Part shown: positions 52,890-56,620 of the stretch, piece by piece | How positions within the stretch are numbered: the stretch's first letter is position 1 | Layout of the letters: the number at the start of each line of letters is the position of its first letter | Origin: Gloeocapsa sp. UFS-A4-WI-NPMV-4B04 | GTDB taxonomy: Bacteria; Cyanobacteriota; Cyanobacteriia; Cyanobacteriales; Chroococcidiopsidaceae | Reading direction: 5' to 3' | DNA: 56,620 nt | Assembly: GCA_019359535.1 (NCBI GenBank) | Contig: JAHHHE010000008.1 | Location: 1-56,620, forward strand | Made by a program: the position numbers and the translations under genes | The notes under the pieces: generated by a model | What the model saw: the letters and a program-made list of their open reading frames with translations, nothing else | Database searches by the model: none | What the model was told of the DNA's origin: nothing

Positions 52890-54677
52890 TTTCTCGAGCA
52901 CCTCCGCTACAGGTATTGTTCCCAACTCTCCAGAAGCCCTAGTGCGGATACTCAAGCTATTTGATTCCACCTCTTTCGCGCCGACTACTGCCATTACAGG
53001 TATTTTGTCTTTTTCGGCATTGCGAATTAATTTACCCAAGCGCTCATTACTGTTATCTGCTTCAGCCCGAATACCGAGCGATCGCATTTTTGCGGCAATT
53101 TCAGTTGCAAACGGTAAAAATTCATTACTCACTGGCAACAATCGAGCTTGAATGGGAGCTAGCCACAACGGAAAATCCCCAGCATACTCCTCAATCAAAA
53201 TCCCGATTAATCGTTCTAATGAACCAAAAGGAGCGCGGTGAATCATCACTGGACGTTTCCGAGTGCCATCCTCTGCCACATACTCTAAATCAAACCGCTC
53301 AGGCAAATTGTAATCTACTTGCACTGTACCTAACTGCCATTCCCGATCTAAAGCATCACTAAAAATAAAGTCTAGTTTAGGGCCATAAAAGGCAGCTTCC
53401 CCAATACCTTCAAAATGCTCCATCCCTAGCTTTTCTACAGCGCGGCGAATTGCACCTTGGGCTTTGTCCCACGCCTCATCCGAGCCTATATACTTGTCGG
53501 AAGCTGGATTACGGAAACTCAGTCTTGCCTTAAAGTTTTTCAGTTGCAAACTCTTAAACACTGACAAAATCAAATCCACTACATTTAGGAATTCGTCGTC
53601 TAGTTGTTCTGGCGTGACAAATAAGTGTGAATCATCTACAGTAAAACCGCGTACTCTGGTTAAACCGCCAAGTTCCCCTGATTGTTCATAGCGATAAACA
53701 GTCCCAAATTCTGCAAGACGCAGTGGTAATTCTCGGTAGGAACGCAGCTCGCTCTTATAAATTTGGATATGAAAAGGACAATTCATCGGCTTGAGAACGA
53801 AGCCTTGTTCTTCGGTGGCTGCTTTCTCATCCTCTGCCATCAAAGGAAACATATCCTCTTTGTATTTCTGCCAGTGTCCAGAGGTTTTAAATAAATCTAC
53901 TCTGGCAATGTGGGGAGTTACTACGGGAAGATAGCCGCGTTTTAGTTGTTCCTGTTGCAGGAAGCTTTCTAAGGTACTTCGCAAAACTGTTCCCTTGGGA
54001 GTCCACAACGGCAACCCTGGGCCCACTTCATCTGAGAAAATAAATAAGCCTAATTCTTTACCTAGTTTTCTGTGATCTCGCCGTAGTGCTTCTTCTTTAC
54101 GACGCTTATATTCAGCTAGCTGTTCTGGCGTTTCCCATGCTGTCGCGTAGATACGTTGTAGCTGTGCTTTGGTTTCATCTCCCCGCCAATATGCTCCAGC
54201 AACACTCTCTAATTCAATTGCTTTAGGGTTCAATTCCCCAGTATTTTCTAAATGCGGCCCAGCGCACAAATCCCACCACTGATCTCCTAAGTGATAGATA
54301 GTAATTGGTTCCTCGATTCCTTCCAGAATTTCTAGTTTATAAGGCTCATTAATTTCCTTGATCCGGCTTTCAGCTTCTTCGCGGCTCACTTCTTCGCGAA
54401 TCACAGGTATTTTCCGATTAATAACTTTTACCATCTCTTTTTGGATGGCTTTCAAATCTTTTTCTGTAAACGGTTCTGGGTTATCAAAGTCATAGTAAAA
54501 ACCGTTTTCAATCCAGGGGCCAATCGTAACTTGCGCTTTGGGAAATAGCTTCTGCACTGCCATTGCCATTACATGAGAAGCTGTATGGCGAATTTTTTTC
54601 AATTCTTCCGATTCGCTGGTACGAGGTAGATACATTTTTGCTGGCTGTTCTGGTTGAACGGGAGATTCTATAGACAT
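52854..54677 (-). CDS. thrS: Threonyl-tRNA synthetase
   Basis: A class II aminoacyl-tRNA synthetase of about 607 residues. The N-terminal editing domain begins with KKIRHTASHVMAMAVQKLFP and contains the HxxxH motif in HTASH; the catalytic core has MNCPFHIQIYKSELRSYREL (zinc Cys), YRYEQSGELGGLTRVRGFT (motif 2) and VMIHRAPFGSLERLIGILIE (motif 3). The TGS domain found at the N-terminus of E. coli ThrS is missing, usual in cyanobacteria. Start is uncertain: ATG at 54677 (MSIESPVQ) or 54689 are both possible; a GTG at 54725 is less likely. Confidence 0.94.
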   Translation of the reverse strand: MSIESPVQPEQPAKMYLPRTSESEELKKIRHTASHVMAMAVQKLFPKAQVTIGPWIENGFYYDFDNPEPFTEKDLKAIQKEMVKVINRKIPVIREEVSREEAESRIKEINEPYKLEILEGIEEPITIYHLGDQWWDLCAGPHLENTGELNPKAIELESVAGAYWRGDETKAQLQRIYATAWETPEQLAEYKRRKEEALRRDHRKLGKELGLFIFSDEVGPGLPLWTPKGTVLRSTLESFLQQEQLKRGYLPVVTPHIARVDLFKTSGHWQKYKEDMFPLMAEDEKAATEEQGFVLKPMNCPFHIQIYKSELRSYRELPLRLAEFGTVYRYEQSGELGGLTRVRGFTVDDSHLFVTPEQLDDEFLNVVDLILSVFKSLQLKNFKARLSFRNPASDKYIGSDEAWDKAQGAIRRAVEKLGMEHFEGIGEAAFYGPKLDFIFSDALDREWQLGTVQVDYNLPERFDLEYVAEDGTRKRPVMIHRAPFGSLERLIGILIEEYAGDFPLWLAPIQARLLPVSNEFLPFATEIAAKMRSLGIRAEADNSNERLGKLIRNAEKDKIPVMAVVGAKEVESNSLSIRTRASGELGTIPVAEVLEKMKNAIANFSNF

Positions 54678-54961
54678 CGGCTGGTGCATTGGCGGATTCG
54701 TTAATAGTAGTGATTTCGGTTGCACTGACTCTATATTATCGAGACTTATGCTGCTACCGTTGTTTGCTTGGAATTATAAAGCACTCAAATTTCGGACTTT
54801 TTTAATATCAATTTGAGTAAAAATACTTGAAATAATTAATTCTAACTTAAGGATTTATACCTATTTAATTACTTTTCAGTTTTTCTCTGGCTTAAGTGTA
54901 GTATTAAGAAATGTAAAAAATGTTAATATTATCATGTAAAATAGTAGTCAGTTTCTCATTT

Positions 54962-55297
54962 ATGATTAACCCTAGCCTGCCTGAGCCTGAGTTACTCAAA
55001 AATCTATTACAACCTTTATTAGAGGACTTTCAATATTGGTTTGGGCGATCGCGTTTGTTTCTAGAAACTGAGAAGATTTCCTTTTTAAGCAGTGAACAGC
55101 AATTTCAGTTACTAGAGCGTGTTAAGCAGGCACAGCAAGAAGTTAGTACAGCTAAAATGCTGTTCCAGGCTACAGAAAATCAAGTTGGCGTTGATATGGC
55201 AACATTAATGCCCTGGCATCAGCTAGTAACAGAATGTTGGCAGGTAGCAATGCGTTTTCGCTCAGAAAAATCTGATCAGCAGGAGAGTAGTATATAG
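54962..55297 (+). CDS. DUF2605 domain protein
   Basis: A 111-residue soluble protein matching the cyanobacterial DUF2605 family over its length: LLQPLLEDFQYWFGRSRLFL, ISFLSSEQQFQLLERV and the end MPWHQLVTECWQVAMRFR. Function unknown. I chose ATG at 54962 because the upstream part of the frame (MLILSCKIVV) does not fit the family. The next gene encodes DUF2973, and these two families are often neighbours in cyanobacteria, which suggests a shared role. Confidence 0.85.
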   Translation: MINPSLPEPELLKNLLQPLLEDFQYWFGRSRLFLETEKISFLSSEQQFQLLERVKQAQQEVSTAKMLFQATENQVGVDMATLMPWHQLVTECWQVAMRFRSEKSDQQESSI

Positions 55298-55437
55298 CAC
55301 CCATTGAGCAATACAATCTGAGATACACGATTAGTAGCAATTGATTATATGTAGCGCTTCTACAAAAGAGCGACTGTTTAATAAATGGCTGCGCTTGCTA
55401 AAACCTTTTTGAACTGACTGCTTCGGAGAATAAAATT

Positions 55438-55764
55438 ATGTTACAACTACTTTACATTCTAGCTTTTACAATTCTGGCACTGATAGCTGTCAGTAACTTG
55501 ATTCGGAATTTGTTGATGTTTAGTGCTGATCGAGAACGCAATCATCCCACAACGCGATCGCCAAGATCAAATAATGGCAATTTCCCTTATTTCTCATCTT
55601 CATCTCAAGCAGTGCCTCATCCAGAATTATTAGACACAGCAGGTAACTTGATTAAAGATCCGCTTTTAGTTATGCGCTCAATCAGCGTCGAAGATGCGCG
55701 GGAACAATTGGATGCCCTTTACGAAGCTTCCCCAGGTTACAAAGGTGAACAAGAAGAAGACTAA
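55438..55764 (+). CDS. DUF2973 domain protein, membrane-anchored
   Basis: A 108-residue protein. Residues 3-27 (LLYILAFTILALIAVSNLIR) form one membrane helix; the C-terminal HPELLDTAGNLIKDPLLVMR and SVEDAREQLDALYEASPG are the family signature. Function unknown. It follows the DUF2605 gene by 140 bp on the same strand. Start ATG at 55438 has GGAG a few bases upstream (CGGAGAATAAAATT before it). Confidence 0.86.
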   Translation: MLQLLYILAFTILALIAVSNLIRNLLMFSADRERNHPTTRSPRSNNGNFPYFSSSSQAVPHPELLDTAGNLIKDPLLVMRSISVEDAREQLDALYEASPGYKGEQEED

Positions 55765-55924
55765 TTCTAGAAAACTAAGCTTTTTCTGTCAATATTGATG
55801 TTGTATTCATAGCCGAAATCAGTATCTAGGGTTTTGGATTTATTAAAACCTCTTAACGAGTCTGCTGTTCGACTTAAGTTGTGCTTAGATAGTCGTGAGT
55901 GTTGAGCAATCTAGGAAGCTATCA

Positions 55925-55955
55925 ACAAAAAAGGGCAGATTGCTAGTCTGCCCTT
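55925..55955 (-). terminator. Rho-independent terminator of the RNA-binding protein gene
   Basis: On the minus strand: GGGCAGA-CTAGCAA-TCTGCCC followed by TTTTTTG, about 40 bp after the stop codon. Confidence 0.88.
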
Positions 55956-55991
55956 AAAACTTTAGAGTTAAATTATTTATCTCAAAGTTTT

Positions 55992-56300
55992 TTAGCGGCG
56001 AGAATATCCGCCACCACTACTGTTGCCACGTCTATCGCCACCAAATGAGCCTCTGTCTTCTTTGGGTTTAGCCTTATTAACCTTCAGATTACGCCCCATC
56101 CACTCAGCACCATCAAGCGCTTCAATAGCTGCGGTTTCTTCTGCTTCTGTTCCCATTTCTACAAAACCGAAACCTCGCAAGCGACCTGTTTCGCGGTCTG
56201 TAGGCAATTGCACGTTTTTAACGACTCCATATTCTTCAAAAACCTGTTTGAGATCATCTTGCCCGACCTCGTAGGAGAGATTACCGACATAAATTGACAT
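55992..56300 (-). CDS. Glycine-rich RRM RNA-binding protein (Rbp)
   Basis: A 102-residue protein with one RRM domain: RNP2 IYVGNLSYEV at residues 3-12 and RNP1 RGFGFVEM near residue 44, then ALDGAEWMGRNLKVNKAKP. The tail is Gly/Arg/Ser rich (GGDRRGNSSGGGYSRR), the cyanobacterial type of Rbp that is often cold-induced and binds mRNA, including photosynthetic transcripts. The domain and length are typical. A strong terminator follows. The 180 bp upstream to the IS fragment form a leader that could be thermally controlled, but nothing specific is visible. Confidence 0.95.
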   Translation of the reverse strand: MSIYVGNLSYEVGQDDLKQVFEEYGVVKNVQLPTDRETGRLRGFGFVEMGTEAEETAAIEALDGAEWMGRNLKVNKAKPKEDRGSFGGDRRGNSSGGGYSRR

Positions 56301-56486
56301 AGAACATCTCTAGAATCAAAGGGTGTAGAGAGTTAGATCCGGAGAGAGGTCTGTAATAAAAATTAAAAACAAACTGCACAACCGAATGTAATCTTTAACT
56401 GCTACTGTAACACAAGTTGAAAGACTGTGTTGATCAATAATATCGATAAGTAAGCTCAAATATACCTACTATCACGCGATGTGCAA

Positions 56487-56620
56487 CTAAAAATAGGCTG
56501 CCACAAGCTGCTCAAACTGCAAAGGGTTAGGACTGAAGCGATTGAGCCAGCGACAGACAGTATGAGCTAATAGCTTACGATTGATGCGACTAGTCAAATG
56601 CCACTGGTCTCGTGCCCAGA
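56487..56620 (-). mobile_element. 3' end of an IS982-type transposase gene, cut by the window edge
   Basis: The minus strand from 56620 to the TAG at 56487 reads ARDQWHLTSRINRKLLAHTV and on to CRWLNRFSPNPLQFEQLVAA, ending AYF. The RD-W-H and KLLAHT block followed by LQF-x-xLV is the C-terminal signature of IS982-family transposases. The 5' part lies outside the window, so integrity is unknown. GTGATAGTAGGTATATTTG just beyond the stop (about 56457-56475) could be near the element end; I cannot define an inverted repeat without the other end. Confidence 0.72.

Overview
The window is chromosomal DNA of a cyanobacterium. The evidence is the very frequent HIP1 octamer GCGATCGC, NdhD of the cyanobacterial NDH-1 complex, the ResC-type cytochrome c assembly factor, the cyanobacteria-restricted DUF2605/DUF2973/KGK/DUF3352/DUF4336 proteins, and an HmpF plus Pil-type chemosensory locus that drives type IV pilus motility. 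Genus cannot be fixed from the sequence alone. I saw no rRNA, tRNA or CRISPR array.

Layout. 0-5 kb: small secreted and conserved proteins (SH3b, YjbQ, YdcF, DUF2288, an AI-2E family permease). 4.7-10 kb: lipid and wall genes (plsC, fabD, an FHA-fused class A PBP), with an IS200/IS605-like remnant between plsC and fabD and a decayed GTPase fragment upstream of fabD. 10-13.5 kb: a repetitive secreted protein and a bioB-bioY-lspA run. 13.6-24 kb: two complete sets of phosphate ABC transporter membrane and ATPase genes. The first (pstC-pstA-pstB) has no pstS beside it. The second is arsR-pstS-pstC-pstA-pstB, tightly overlapped, behind a good Pho box and an ArsR-like inverted repeat. DUF3352 and ccsA lie between them. 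23.8-27 kb: KGK protein, tilS and hmpF.

28-37 kb: the chemosensory locus that works with HmpF: CheY, CheW, a TPR-containing membrane MCP, a free-standing Hpt protein, a decayed second copy of that Hpt gene, and a CheA that has no Hpt domain. The picture is of a CheA gene split by a partial tandem duplication: the old N-terminus, fused in frame to the kinase apart from stops and frameshifts, has died, and the upstream duplicate keeps the phosphorylatable histidine as a separate protein. A PatA-type response regulator usually found in this locus is not visible, and about 1.2 kb of non-coding, palindrome-rich DNA separates hmpF from the CheY gene.

37-56.6 kb: mixed housekeeping and accessory genes (prolyl oligopeptidase, alpha/beta hydrolases, RNase D, two paralogous CAP proteins, trpB, SUI1/YciH, a 53-residue Pmp3-type membrane protein, ndhD, thrB, thrS, an RRM RNA-binding protein). 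There are two toxin-antitoxin modules: PrlF-like/YhaV, and BrnT/BrnA. The BrnT/BrnA module sits exactly at the 3' end of thrS between 36-bp direct repeats that duplicate the last codons of thrS. The window ends inside the 3' part of an IS982-type transposase. Intergenic regions carry many cyanobacterial heptamer arrays and palindromes.
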